Source of the DNA: Spirogloea muscicola
Lineage: Eukaryota; Streptophyta; Zygnematophyceae; Spirogloeales; Spirogloeaceae
DNA: 14,892 nt
NCBI GenBank assembly: GCA_009602725.1
Contig: WELB01000216.1
Coordinates: 193,358 to 208,249 of the forward strand
Reading direction: 5' to 3'
Shown here: piece by piece, positions 8,130 to 14,664 of the stretch
Position numbering within the stretch: the stretch's first letter is position 1
Layout of the letters: the number at the start of each line of letters is the position of its first letter
Position numbers and translations under genes: made by a program
Notes under the pieces: generated by a model
Database searches by the model: none
The model's input: only the letters and a program-made list of their open reading frames with translations
Told to the model about the DNA's origin: nothing

Positions 8130-8300
8130 ACAGCCCATGTGCAGTACCATCGTGTCTGGGTGACGACATCTCAAGGATAGAAAGGCCCCATCCAGGCGTT
8201 GCGGCGACGAGGTCGGCGTGCCATGTGTGGAGACGACCGTCGCCCCCCGCTGGATTGAGATGACGGTCGTGTTCTTCATTGCCACGGCATTGCCAGCCTT
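8130..8300 (-). pseudogene. RLE-domain fragment of the LINE, minus strand
   Basis: On the minus strand pieces in three frames match the endonuclease core: EAGNAVAMKNTT, then PAGGDGRLHTWHADLVAATP, then DVVTQT. These correspond to EAGYKVAVEHT, PGADGQLHTRRADLVAIPP and DVVTAD of the main copy. Two frameshifts break it. It starts right after another copy's tail (8300-8354), so two fragments lie head to tail. Confidence 0.75.
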
Positions 8301-8360
8301 CAGGAAAGAAGTAGCCTATTTGAGGGGGCGAGGGCTGCAAAGGGCCAGCCCACAAGAGAA
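8300..8360 (-). mobile_element. LINE tail, minus strand
   Basis: The minus strand reads TTGTGGGCTGGCCCTTTGCAGCCCTCGCCCCCTC, the family hairpin followed by a terminal repeat unit that degenerates to AAATAGGCTACTTCTTTC. It is probably the 3' terminus of the copy at 8491-8932. Confidence 0.65.
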
Positions 8361-8490
8361 GGCGCACCGTGCTCATCATTACAGTGGAGGCCAAAGCAAG
8401 CCAGTACCCGCCAGCCAAGCCAGTAAAGGTCCCAAAAGGTCCAGTAGAGACGGAGAATACGCAGAATATATAGTCGCTAAGAATGGCTTC

Positions 8491-8932
8491 TCAGTAACCC
8501 CTAGTTAGCACCAGCAAGTCGGCAGTACTAGCAACCGGATAGGAGCTCTTCCAAAGGGGCGGTGGCTGTGAAAGGTTAGCCCAAACAGGAACGGACGCGG
8601 ATAGGAGCTCTTTCAAGGTGATGGCACTAGGATAGGTGTCCCCCTCCTAGTGGCGAAGGCGGCAGCCAGGGCACGGCCTGCACGCAGATGCAAGGCGTGA
8701 GCCAAAGAGCGCTGCAGGGAGTGAAAACCCGCATGCGTTTGTCCAGGGCCAGAGAGCCCGCAGCGTTGAGGACAGCGTCGAGGGACTCACTGCCATTTGT
8801 CAGGCGAGTGAACGTGGCAGATATTTGCTTGCATGCATCCCTCAGCATTTGCGCGCCATACACATCCGCAGCCTTAGAGAAAGCGCTCGTCCAGTGTAAG
8901 GCAGTGGCTGTAAGAGTGGGCTTGCCTCTCAA
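8491..8932 (-). pseudogene. LINE 3'-end copy (RLE C-terminal region), interrupted by a tail insertion
   Basis: Read leftward it gives ADVYGAQMLRDACKQ and LNAAGSLALDKRMRV. After a frameshift comes LQRSLAHALHLRAGRALAAA, then TADLLVLTRGY with TGA at 8491-8493. These match AIDVHGAYG, NAAGSLAQVFRMRL, LQRSLAHAVHSRAGRAIVAA and SDLMLLTRGY of the other copies. A 48-base foreign tail flanked by 14-bp duplications sits between RALAAA and TADLL. Confidence 0.8.
8551..8598 (-). mobile_element. 48-bp tail-only insertion flanked by 14-bp target-site duplications
   Basis: GGATAGGAGCTCTT occurs perfectly at 8537-8550 and 8599-8612. The 48 bases between are, on the minus strand, a LINE tail (GTCCGTTCCTGTTTGGGCTAACCTTTCACAGCCACCGCCCC). 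Removing one duplication and the insert rejoins the C-terminal codons of the surrounding copy (SSYPVASTADLLVLTRGY). It is among the shortest retrotransposed pieces here. Confidence 0.85.
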
Positions 8933-8934
8933 TG

Positions 8935-9165
8935 GCTGTGAGAAGCAAGCCCATCAATTTAGAGAAGAAAAGGTGAGCCATTTCAAGTGGGCGGGGGCTA
9001 CAATAAAGCCAGCCCACGAAGAACGGACTAAGTCCAAAGAGCCGAAAGGCCCCAAAATTACACAGCTACGCAAAAGGCTACAGCGAAGGAGTGCCCAAAA
9101 AGAACGACGATGTCTGTAGATGGGGGTGAGGGCTGTGAACAGCCAGCCCAAATTGGATTGACAAC
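8935..9165 (-). mobile_element. Cluster of LINE tail fragments, minus strand
   Basis: There are at least two tail hairpins on the minus strand: TGGGCTGGCTTTATTGTAGCCCC (about 8992-9014) and TTGGGCTGGCTGTTCACAGCCCTCACCCCC (about 9122-9152). A weaker one lies near 8930-8970. The second is probably the 3' terminus of the copy at 9408-9960. No coding sequence is attached to the first. Confidence 0.65.
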
Positions 9166-9407
9166 GTCCGAAGGGGGCCGAATGATAGAAGTGGCTATCC
9201 TAGAAGAAGAATGCGGCTGCTGATATGAAACGAGCGGCTGTAGAAGGCCAACCAGATGCATACAGAGAGAAAGCGCATGAAATGAAAGGGAGGCCAACTC
9301 AAGCCAGTACATTGTTCAAGCAGATTCTAGTGCAAAATGAACGAGGCTACCTAAAACGGAGCACAATATACTAAGGTGTCTAAGGTAACAGGGTGACATT
9401 GATTTCC
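9166..9407 (-). mobile_element. LINE 3' UTR, minus strand
   Basis: It continues leftward from the C-terminal codons at 9408. About 9272-9407 parallels the 3' UTR at 1216-1350 in the same orientation, sharing GAACAATGTA, TGGCCTCCC and TTCATGCGC. It ends in the tail hairpin at 9122-9152. Confidence 0.7.
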
Positions 9408-9960
9408 ACGGGTGAGCACAAACAAATCCGATGAGCTAACAGGGGGAGCTGGAGTGCCGCCACAAAAGCCGGAGGCCTGACTTAGAGCGTTTGCGAGCCC
9501 TGCAAACTACGCGACAGCCGCATCCTATCTCAATACAAATAATGCCTGCGGAATGCTTGTGTGTCCCAAGCTGGCCCCCCAACTTCGACGACGCACGTCA
9601 AATAGTCGGGCCAGATGCTAGATAAGGGAGGACCATTTCATGCCATAGCCTCCGTAGACATCCATAGCTCAAGGGTAAAAGTGGTCTCCTTGGGGATGGT
9701 CCTGGTAGTGCTGCACCTTCTTGCGCTCCGCGCTGGACGTTGCCCAGCCAGACACCGTTGACGCGGGTGCGCCAGCCTTGTATGCGTCAATGAGTACCAC
9801 GTCCAGGAGCAGACGAGGCCCCCCACACCGGAGGGTGGCGACCCGTCCAGACGCTGCACGTATGGTTTGCCGCGCCTTGTGGAGATCGGCATGATGCCGG
9901 AAACCTCCATCGCCGGATGATACCCCGCCTTGCGCACGCGCACAATTTCCAATCTCAATA
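9408..9960 (-). pseudogene. LINE copy covering the whole RLE domain, minus strand, multiply broken
   Basis: The minus strand gives, across several frames, VRKAGYHPAMEV, RLLLDVVLIDAYKAG, SAERKKVQHYQDHPQGD, MDVYGGYGMKW and SGFCGGTPAPPVSSSDLFVLTRGN. These match AGYKVAVEH, RIIADVVTADCADS, KEQKYADHPPGDE, AIDVHGAYGSGW and the family C-terminus. In-frame stops follow GDHFYP and elsewhere. The final Tyr-stop codons are altered (GGA AAT), so the stop is lost. No longer functional. Confidence 0.8.
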
Positions 9961-10119
9961 TAGATTCTGTGAGTAAGTCGCGGGAGACACTGCGCTCACC
10001 CCCTCAACACACCTCGGAGGGGGCGAGGTGAGGGGCTAACGACGAGGGAAGGAAGTGCACCACGGGCACCGCTCGCCGGTCGTGCGGCCCCCTGTCGCCA
10101 TTCCCAGCCCCTGCTTTGT

Positions 10120-10252
10120 GCATGTTTGTCTTCGTGCTTCCCCTGGCCCCTTCTCGTACTTGGTTCATTCTTTTCTGGGCTGGCTTTTCCCAGCCCCTAT
10201 CCTCAATGGGCGAGCCCCTCTCAGCCCCTATCCTCTATGGGCGAGCCCTTCT
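10120..10252 (+). mobile_element. LINE tail, plus strand, with two 31-bp terminal repeats
   Basis: CTTCCCCTGGCCCCTTCTCG leads into the hairpin GGGCTGG (10177-10183)/CCAGCCC (10190-10196). Two tandem 31-base units follow, 10191-10221 and 10222-10252. They differ at only two positions, each reading CAGCCCCTATCCTC-ATGGGCGAGCCC. It matches the copy leaving the window at 14826-14892. No coding part is attached. Confidence 0.8.
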
Positions 10253-10384
10253 CCCTGTCGGGTCACCACCTTGCAGGGCCCACTCCGACAGCTGGCAGTG
10301 GGTGCTGATCGGGGCCGACAAGCAACTTGACGTCGGCGTGTCTACTTCAATCTAGTACTTTACGGCTGCTGATATAAAAGGTCT

Positions 10385-10547
10385 TCCATGTGTCACCCTT
10401 TTTTCTGGGCTGGCCTCAGCCACCGCCCTCTCCTGGAATGTTTGTAGCTGCTTGATTCCGTGTATGCTTTAAGGCTTTCCCTGGCCCCTTCGGACATTTT
10501 TTGATTCTTCATTGTGGGCTGGCCCCTTCAGGCATTGATAAGCGACT
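10385..10547 (+). mobile_element. Two LINE tails in tandem, plus strand
   Basis: The first tail is TTCTGGGCTGGCCTCAGCCACCGCCC (from about 10403), ending TCTCCTGGAATG. The second begins TTTGTAGCTGCTTG at 10441, the same starting point as the insertion at 1541. It runs through CTTTCCCTGGCCCCTTCGG to TGTGGGCTGGCC (about 10515-10526). No target-site duplication was identified. Confidence 0.6.
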
Positions 10548-10695
10548 TTTCTGTTTCGACCCGTGCTTACTGAGCGGGCAAATCTGCTGTAGGTCATGTA
10601 GGTCTTCAGATGTGCTTGCCTTCTGTACTTGGCCATTTGGCCTTTGGTTTGTTTCAGATACACGACAGTCTCTTCCAGCCACCGCCCTCTCCGTT
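10548..10695 (+). pseudogene. LINE C-terminal codons and 3' UTR, plus strand
   Basis: The frame FSVSTRAY with TGA at 10571-10573 is the family ending (LLTRGY) with Gly changed to Ala. The 3' UTR after it (GCGGG ... GTGCTTGCCTTCTGTACTTGGCC) matches that after the stop at 12469. It ends in CAGCCACCGCCCTCTCC, directly against the next copy. Confidence 0.7.
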
Positions 10696-11242
10696 TGGCA
10701 TGTGTCGAGGCCGGTTATACGGTGGCGCTCGAGAACACCAGCGTCATGCCTCCGACCGCTGGGGCGGATGGCCGCATCCACACCCGGCGCGCCGACCTCG
10801 TCGCCAGCGCGCTCGGCGGGGGGCCTCGGCTTATCGCCGACGTTGTTACGACTGACTGCTTTGTTTCCAGCAGCGCCAAACGCTCGTCGGAGGAGGCGGG
10901 CTACGCAGTCGGCCAAGCGGCAGGCGAAAAGGAATGGAAATTCTCGGACCACCCGGTGGGAGACGAGTTTGTTCCACTGGCTATCGACGTGCACGGAGCC
11001 ATTGGCACGAAATGGCTTGACTTGCTTCACCACCTTGCGCGGCGTGCAGCGGCCCGCCGCCTCGGGCAGCAGGGCGAGCAGCCCCGGCTTCAACGTCGCT
11101 GGGTCCCTCGATCAAGTCTTCCGAATGCGTTTGGCCATCTCGATGCAGCGGTCCCTTGCCTCCGGCCTCCGGCTTCTGTCAGGGCGACGTCTTTCTGCCA
11201 GCTAGCTACTCAGACTTGCATCTCCTGACTAGAGGTTACTGG
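10696..11242 (+). pseudogene. LINE copy with a well-preserved RLE domain, plus strand
   Basis: Starts VEAGYTVALENTSVMPP and keeps the endonuclease residues in one frame to about 11078: HTRRADLVAS, RLIADVVTTDC, WKFSDHPVGDEF, AIDVHGAIGTKWLDLL. The QKY motif reads EWKFSDHP here. One frameshift then leads to PGFNVAGSLDQVFRMRLAISMQRSLA, and a second to LPASYSDLHLLTRGY. The stop codon TGA has become TGG (11240-11242), with the next stop at 11255-11257. It begins at nearly the same protein position as two other fragments, immediately after a tail. Confidence 0.85.
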
Positions 11243-11411
11243 GCGTTCCCTGGCTGATCTTAGTCCTAGTCCTTCGTACAACTGACTGCTTCGACTCCGG
11301 CTCCTTCTGACCTTGTCCATTCCTTTGGGCTGGCTTTTCCCAGCCACCAGTTAATCTGGCCGCGCTTTCTTTCCTCTCCTGGAAGCGCCTTCCTTCTCTC
11401 CTGGAAGCGTC
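11243..11411 (+). mobile_element. 3' UTR and tail of the preceding LINE copy
   Basis: Contains CTTAGTCCTAGTCCTTCG, CCTTGTCCATTC and the hairpin TTTGGGCTGGCTTTTCCCAGCCACC (about 11322-11346), then two tandem units CTCTCCTGGAAGCG (about 11371-11411). An inverted, diverged counterpart lies at 12565-12690. Confidence 0.75.
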
Positions 11412-11485
11412 TGTCCTTTCTTCTTAGGAACAGTTCAAGAAATCAACGCCCTGGTCAGAAACAGCTCTTATAGGATAGAAGATAG

Positions 11486-11610
11486 AGAAAGGCGCTTCCA
11501 TAGAGGGCGATGGCTATGTGTGGCTAGCCCATAATAAAGAAAAGGACTCTTTAAAGGGGGCAAGGGCTGCGAAATGCCAGCCAATGAAGTTTGTCAAGGT
11601 CCTAAGGCGA
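11486..11610 (-). mobile_element. LINE tail fragments, minus strand
   Basis: GGCGCTTCCATAGAGGGCGATGGC...GGCTAGCCCATAATAAAG is the reverse complement of the tail at 11322-11389. A second fragment with GGGGGCAAGGGCTGCGAAATGCCAGCC follows at about 11555-11585. Confidence 0.65.
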
Positions 11611-11655
11611 TGGCTGGCCAATTCTGGGTGGTCAAAATTTGTTAGGCAGGCTTAT

Positions 11656-11765
11656 CACAGCCCTTGCCCCCATTGGAGAGCCGCTTCTTCGATGGCTGGC
11701 CAGTCCAAAATTTGATTGGACAAGGAATGGAAGTGGCTCTCCCAAAGGGGGCAAGGGCTGTGAAC
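11656..11765. repeat. Imperfect inverted repeat of terminal tail units
   Basis: CACAGCCCTTGCCCCCATTGGAGAGCCGCTTC (from 11656) and GAAGTGGCTCTCCC...GGGGGCAAGGGCTGTG (to about 11763) are near-complementary arms of about 32 bases. The ~40-base centre contains GGCTGGCCAGTCCAAAATTTG. A related GGCTGGCCAATTCTGG...AAAATTTG lies just to the left (about 11612-11641). Two tail ends in opposite orientations explain it. Confidence 0.6.
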
Positions 11766-11850
11766 AGATAAATTACATAAGAAGGGCTCGCCCATTGAGG
11801 ATAAGGGCTGGAAAAAGCCAGCCTAAAAAAGAATGGAACAGACAAGGAAG
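11766..11850 (-). mobile_element. LINE tail, minus strand
   Basis: The minus strand reads TTCCATTCTTTTTTAGGCTGGCTTTTTCCAGCCCTTATCCTCAATGGGCGAGCCCTTCTTATG, the full tail hairpin and terminal repeat. With the right arm of 11656-11765 it forms a tail with two repeat units, like the insert at 1541-1678. Confidence 0.75.
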
Positions 11851-11859
11851 TTCACGTCG

Positions 11860-12469
11860 GGTGCTCGCCCGAGTCGCGCGGGCGGACGTGGAGGCCGTGC
11901 TGTGGTGGGCCTTATTCACGTCTGTGTCCCCCGTGAATAGGTCGTACGGCGTCGCGTTGTCGGGGCACGAGCGTGCCGGCGATAAGTCCAGCCGCTACAA
12001 CACCGGGTGGGCGGCGCGGGCACAGAAAGAAGAAAGGAAAGGGCCACTTGCCCCCTTCTAGGAAAGGGCCACTTGCCCCCTTTCCACACACATTGCTGGT
12101 CACGCAGTGGGAGGTGCTGAGCAGAAAAAGCTCCGACACTACTCAGACTACCCCCGCAGTGACCACCTCCTCCCGGCCGCAATCGACACTTTCGGCTGCT
12201 TGGGTCCTCGCTTCCATACCCTACTCGAGAACATAGCGAGTCTGGGATATGCACGACGCGAGGATATGCTCCCAGCCAAGATGGGTATGCCGGCAGCCTA
12301 TCTGTCATTTCTGCGACGTCGAGTGTCAACCTGTCTGCAACGAGCTCAGGCGTATGCTCTGCATCAGAAAGCTGGTCGAGCCTTAGCTGCTGGCACAAGA
12401 GCTAGTCAATTGCCGTCCGGTATTCGAGCATCAGCTAGCGACCTCTATGTGCTGACTCGTGGTTACTGA
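11860..12469 (+). pseudogene. Divergent LINE copy (RLE C-terminal half), plus strand
   Basis: The clear part (about 12107-12469) reads EQKKLRHYSDYPRSDHLLPAAIDTFG, FLRRRVSTCLQRAQAYALHQKAGRALAA and SASDLYVLTRGY with TGA at 12467-12469. These match KEQKYADHPPGDEFAALAIDVHG, LQRSLAHAVHSRAGR and the family ending. Upstream (11868-12034) HERAGDKSSRYNTGWAARAQKEERK resembles the segment before QKY. The two parts are separated by about 75 bases carrying a tandem repeat, after which the AQKEERK-like sequence appears again as AEQKKLRHY. It is the most diverged copy and the only one with a long uninterrupted C-terminal frame besides the main copy. Confidence 0.75.
12035..12084. repeat. Tandem duplication of a 25-bp unit
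   Basis: AGGAAAGGGCCACTTGCCCCC occurs at 12035 and again at 12060. Each 25-base unit has partly complementary ends (GAAAGGG/CCCTTTC in the second). It interrupts the LINE reading frame around the QKY motif. Confidence 0.8.
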
Positions 12470-12564
12470 GCGGGTCAGCTCAGCAGCAGGTGACGTACAT
12501 TTGTCCAATGTGCTTGCCTTTGTACTTGGCCACACATGGCCTCCCCATCTCTTAATATACACGC
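12470..12564 (+). mobile_element. 3' UTR of the LINE copy ending at 12469
   Basis: GCGGGTCAGCTCAGCAGC and GTGCTTGCCTTTGTACTTGGCC match the 3' UTR at 10574-10645. The tail hairpin that should follow is missing or replaced by the minus-strand tail next to it. Confidence 0.6.
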
Positions 12565-12690
12565 ATTCCTTCTAGGAGAAAGCGCGGCCAGATTGACTGG
12601 TGGCTGGGAAAGGCCAGCCCAAAAGAATGGACAAGGTCTGAGGGAGCTTGAGTGCGAACGACTAGGACTAAGACATCACCTTCTAGACCT
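12565..12690 (-). mobile_element. LINE tail, minus strand, inverted relative of 11257-11385
   Basis: The minus strand reads CTTAGTCCTAGTCGTTCG...CCTTGTCCATTCTTTTGGGCTGGCCTTTCCCAGCCACCAGTCAATCTGGCCGCGCTTTC. It follows the plus-strand tail at 11257-11368 with the same landmarks in the same order. Confidence 0.8.
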
Positions 12691-13090
12691 TGTACACGGC
12701 CATAGCTGCAGGTCACTCAGCGTGGGCATCCATCTGAAGTGGGACCACGAATTGGGACCACCGGCGTCCCTGGCTCAAGCCCAACAGCTCAAAACAAGGC
12801 GATGGCCGTAAGAGGCCGACCCAACAGGAATGAACAAGGTCCGAAACAGAAGGTGGTTAGGAAACCATTTCCAGAAGAGGGCGATGGCAGTGAAAGGCCA
12901 GCTCAGAAAGAACTGGATGACGTCAGAAGGGGCCGAAATGCTCACCCCTCGGAGCTACGCACGAGGACATAACAAATCGGCCAACATTGCATCCTCCCGC
13001 CTGCCCCGCGCTTGCCAGCCGCGTGGCGCGTAGAGTCCCCGCCTCGGCGGCCTCTGTGCCTGGCCTCCCCCGCAGCGCCACAGCACTCTA
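12691..13090 (-). mobile_element. Further tail fragments, then unassigned sequence
   Basis: Two minus-strand tails can be recognised: about 12795-12840 (GTTCATTCCTGTTGGGTCGGCCTCTTACGGCCATCGCC) and about 12865-12940 (CTTTCTGAGCTGGCCTTTCACTGCCATCGCCCTCTTCTGGAA). The rest, including 12960-13090, has no feature I can name. Confidence 0.55.
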
Positions 13091-13618
13091 CTCTTGCTCC
13101 TCCTTCAAACCCCCCACGCCAGCAACAGAGGGCAGCGTCCGCGAAGCCGCGCCTCGACACTGAGGCAGTGAAGCAAGCTTGGCGGCATGGTTTTTGCGAG
13201 GTGGGGATAGGAAATCTAACAAGCCTTTACAAGGCTGCAAGCACTTCACAACGCGCCATTGCTGAAGCAAGGCTGCACCAAATATCTGCTCACACAACTG
13301 ACAGACGACTTTGAGAACCTTGCCGCGTCCCTCAGGGCCAACGCCCACCGCAGTTGCTCGTTGACCTCGCCTTTGCTGCGGTGGATGGTAATAGGCGCCG
13401 TCGCCTCCAAGGAGGCGATTGTGCAGCAGTGGCACCCCCCGGCAACGGCGGCGACAACGACTTGCTGCAACTGCAGCGGGGAATACTGCCACAGCCAGCA
13501 GCTTTGCAAACGGAAGCTCCTGGGGCACCGTAGCCATCAGGCTGCACTTCCCAGACTAAGTTGTCGACGCCACGTTGTCAACCCCATCTACTGACTTATT
13601 CTTTTACACGACTGAGTG
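13091..13618 (+). pseudogene. Unrecognised protein-coding element, left copy of an inverted pair
   Basis: The left arm of a ~1 kb palindrome. Frame pieces read LAPPSNPPRQQQRAASAKP, RLDTEAVKQAWRHGF, GNLTSLYKAAST, then after a shift LLKQGCTKYLLTQLTDDFE and NLAASLRANAHR, and after a second shift LLVDLAFAAVDGNRRR. The right arm gives the same segments (PHLDTEAVRHAWRH, RLYEAASTNHAP, LLRRGCIRYLLKHLIDDFE, LLVDLAFVAVDDNRRR). Many differences between the arms are synonymous third-position changes (TTT/TTC, GCG/GCA, GAT/GAC, AAT/AAC). The sequence therefore evolved as coding DNA before the two breaks seen here. I do not recognise the family. The helical, leucine-rich core could be an alpha-helical repeat. 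Confidence 0.65.
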
Positions 13619-13634
13619 TACTCACTCACTCACT
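13619..13634. repeat. (ACTC)n loop at the axis of the ~1 kb palindrome
   Basis: TACTCACTCACTCACT lies between GACTGAGTG (13610-13618) and CACTCAGTC (13635-13643). The inner arms 13554-13618 and 13635-13699 match closely. Both contain GACTAAGTTGTC at their far ends and ACTGACTTATT in the middle, and they probably represent non-coding terminal sequence of the element. Confidence 0.8.
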
Positions 13635-14136
13635 CACTCAGTCATACAAAGAAATAAGTCAGTAAATAGGTCGACAACGTTGGCGTTGACAACTTAGTCC
13701 CTGCGGTGGGGCAAGTGCAGGAGCTTCCGGTTGCAAAGCTGCTGGCCATGGCAGTATTTCCAGCTGCACTTACAGCAAGTCGTCCTAGCCACCGTTGCTG
13801 GGGGGGGCACTGCTGCAAGATCGCCTCCTTGGAGGCAGACGGCGCCTGTTATCGTCGACCGCAACGAATGCGAGGTCGACCAGCAACCGCGGTGAGCAGT
13901 CAGTTGCTAGAGATGCGGCAAGGTGCTCGAAGTCGTCGATCAGGTGTTTGAGCAGATATCGGATGCAGCCTCTTCTAAGCAACGGCGCATGATTAGTGCT
14001 TGCAGCCTCGTAAAGGCGTGTTATATTCTCTACTAATGCCGCCAAGCATGCCTCACTGCCTCAGTGTCGAGGTGCGGCTGTGCCGCCGCCGCCCTGTCTG
14101 TTGCCAATGGCATGCGGGCTTTAGGAGGAGCAAGAG
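13635..14136 (-). pseudogene. Unrecognised protein-coding element, right copy of the inverted pair
   Basis: On the minus strand FPLAPPKARMPLATDRAAAAQ and PHLDTEAVRHAWRH run to TAG at the point where about 16 bases present in the left copy are missing. The frame from 14045 then stays open for 86 codons: ALVENITRLYEAAST, PLLRRGCIRYLLKHLIDDFEHLAASL and LLVDLAFVAVDDNRRRLPPR. This arm keeps the core in one frame, whereas the left arm has two shifts there. The left arm keeps the junction that this one lost. The breaks are therefore independent. No start codon or promoter can be assigned. Confidence 0.65.
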
Positions 14137-14664
14137 GAAAGTGGTGCAGAGGTCGAGGGAGAGGGACACAAAGGAAGCATGCAGCCATGGGAGGTAGAAG
14201 AAGGCGGCACGGGTAGCAAAGGAGGTGCGAGAGAGGAGGGAGGTGCAAAGAGGCTGCAGCGCACTTGGCGGACGAGAAACGACTCGCACTGATATTAGAG
14301 GATTGGCAGAAGGCCCTCTTTGGCGGCAGCGATGAGCGCCATCGCTTCGTCCTGCCTCGTAGCTTCACCTGCGGCGCCGCCTATATTTCCGCCTCGCTGG
14401 CGAAGTAGTCTCCTCAATCGTCGCCGGAAGCCGCAGCAGCGGCGCAGCCTCCGCCAGCGCAGCTGTGCTGCTGCCGCTGCAGGGGCCGCCAGGGCACTTG
14501 CGCGTCGATCAGGCGCAGAGAAGGCCGCCGAGACGAGCTTTCCTCAGCAACGACGGCGGCAACGGCGATAGCGGCGTCGGCGGCGGCGGGCGGCGCTGGC
14601 GGCGGCGGCGGCGACGGCGGGCACGCCGCCGTCGCCGCCGGCGGCGTGTTTGGGGGCGGCGGGA
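14137..14664. other. Unassigned, purine-rich then GGC-rich stretch
   Basis: 14137-14260 is purine-rich on the plus strand (AGAGG/GAGGG runs). From about 14540 to 14655 the sequence is almost pure GGC/CGG-type repeat. Besides the weak exon candidate at 14332-14571 no gene is recognisable. Long frames on either strand here are products of the triplet repeat. Confidence 0.5.
14332..14571 (+). CDS. Weak candidate 5' exon with a transit-peptide-like N-terminus
   Basis: From ATG at 14332 the frame reads MSAIASSCLVASPAAPPIFPP, then RWRSSLLNRRRKPQQRRSL and an alanine-rich segment. It is rich in Ser, Ala and Arg and poor in acidic residues for about 60 residues, as in plastid transit peptides. It closes at TAG (14569-14571) in GGC-repeat sequence. 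The neighbouring frame offers LSNDGGNGDSGVGGGG, a type of linker common after transit peptides. A LINE 3' end begins about 95 bases later. It could be a truncated gene or a chance frame in GC-rich DNA. Confidence 0.2.
   Translation: MSAIASSCLVASPAAPPIFPPRWRSSLLNRRRKPQQRRSLRQRSCAAAAAGAARALARRSGAEKAAETSFPQQRRRQRR

Noticed and set aside
10509-11093. 194-residue minus-strand open frame
   Set aside because: It is antisense to the well-preserved RLE fragment at 10696-11242.
11916-12398. 160-residue minus-strand open frame
   Set aside because: It is antisense to the divergent LINE copy ending at 12469, and no motif was seen.
13616-13640. ACTC repeats considered as a CRISPR or telomeric array
   Set aside because: It is a simple 4-base microsatellite of a few units forming the loop of a palindrome, with no spacers.
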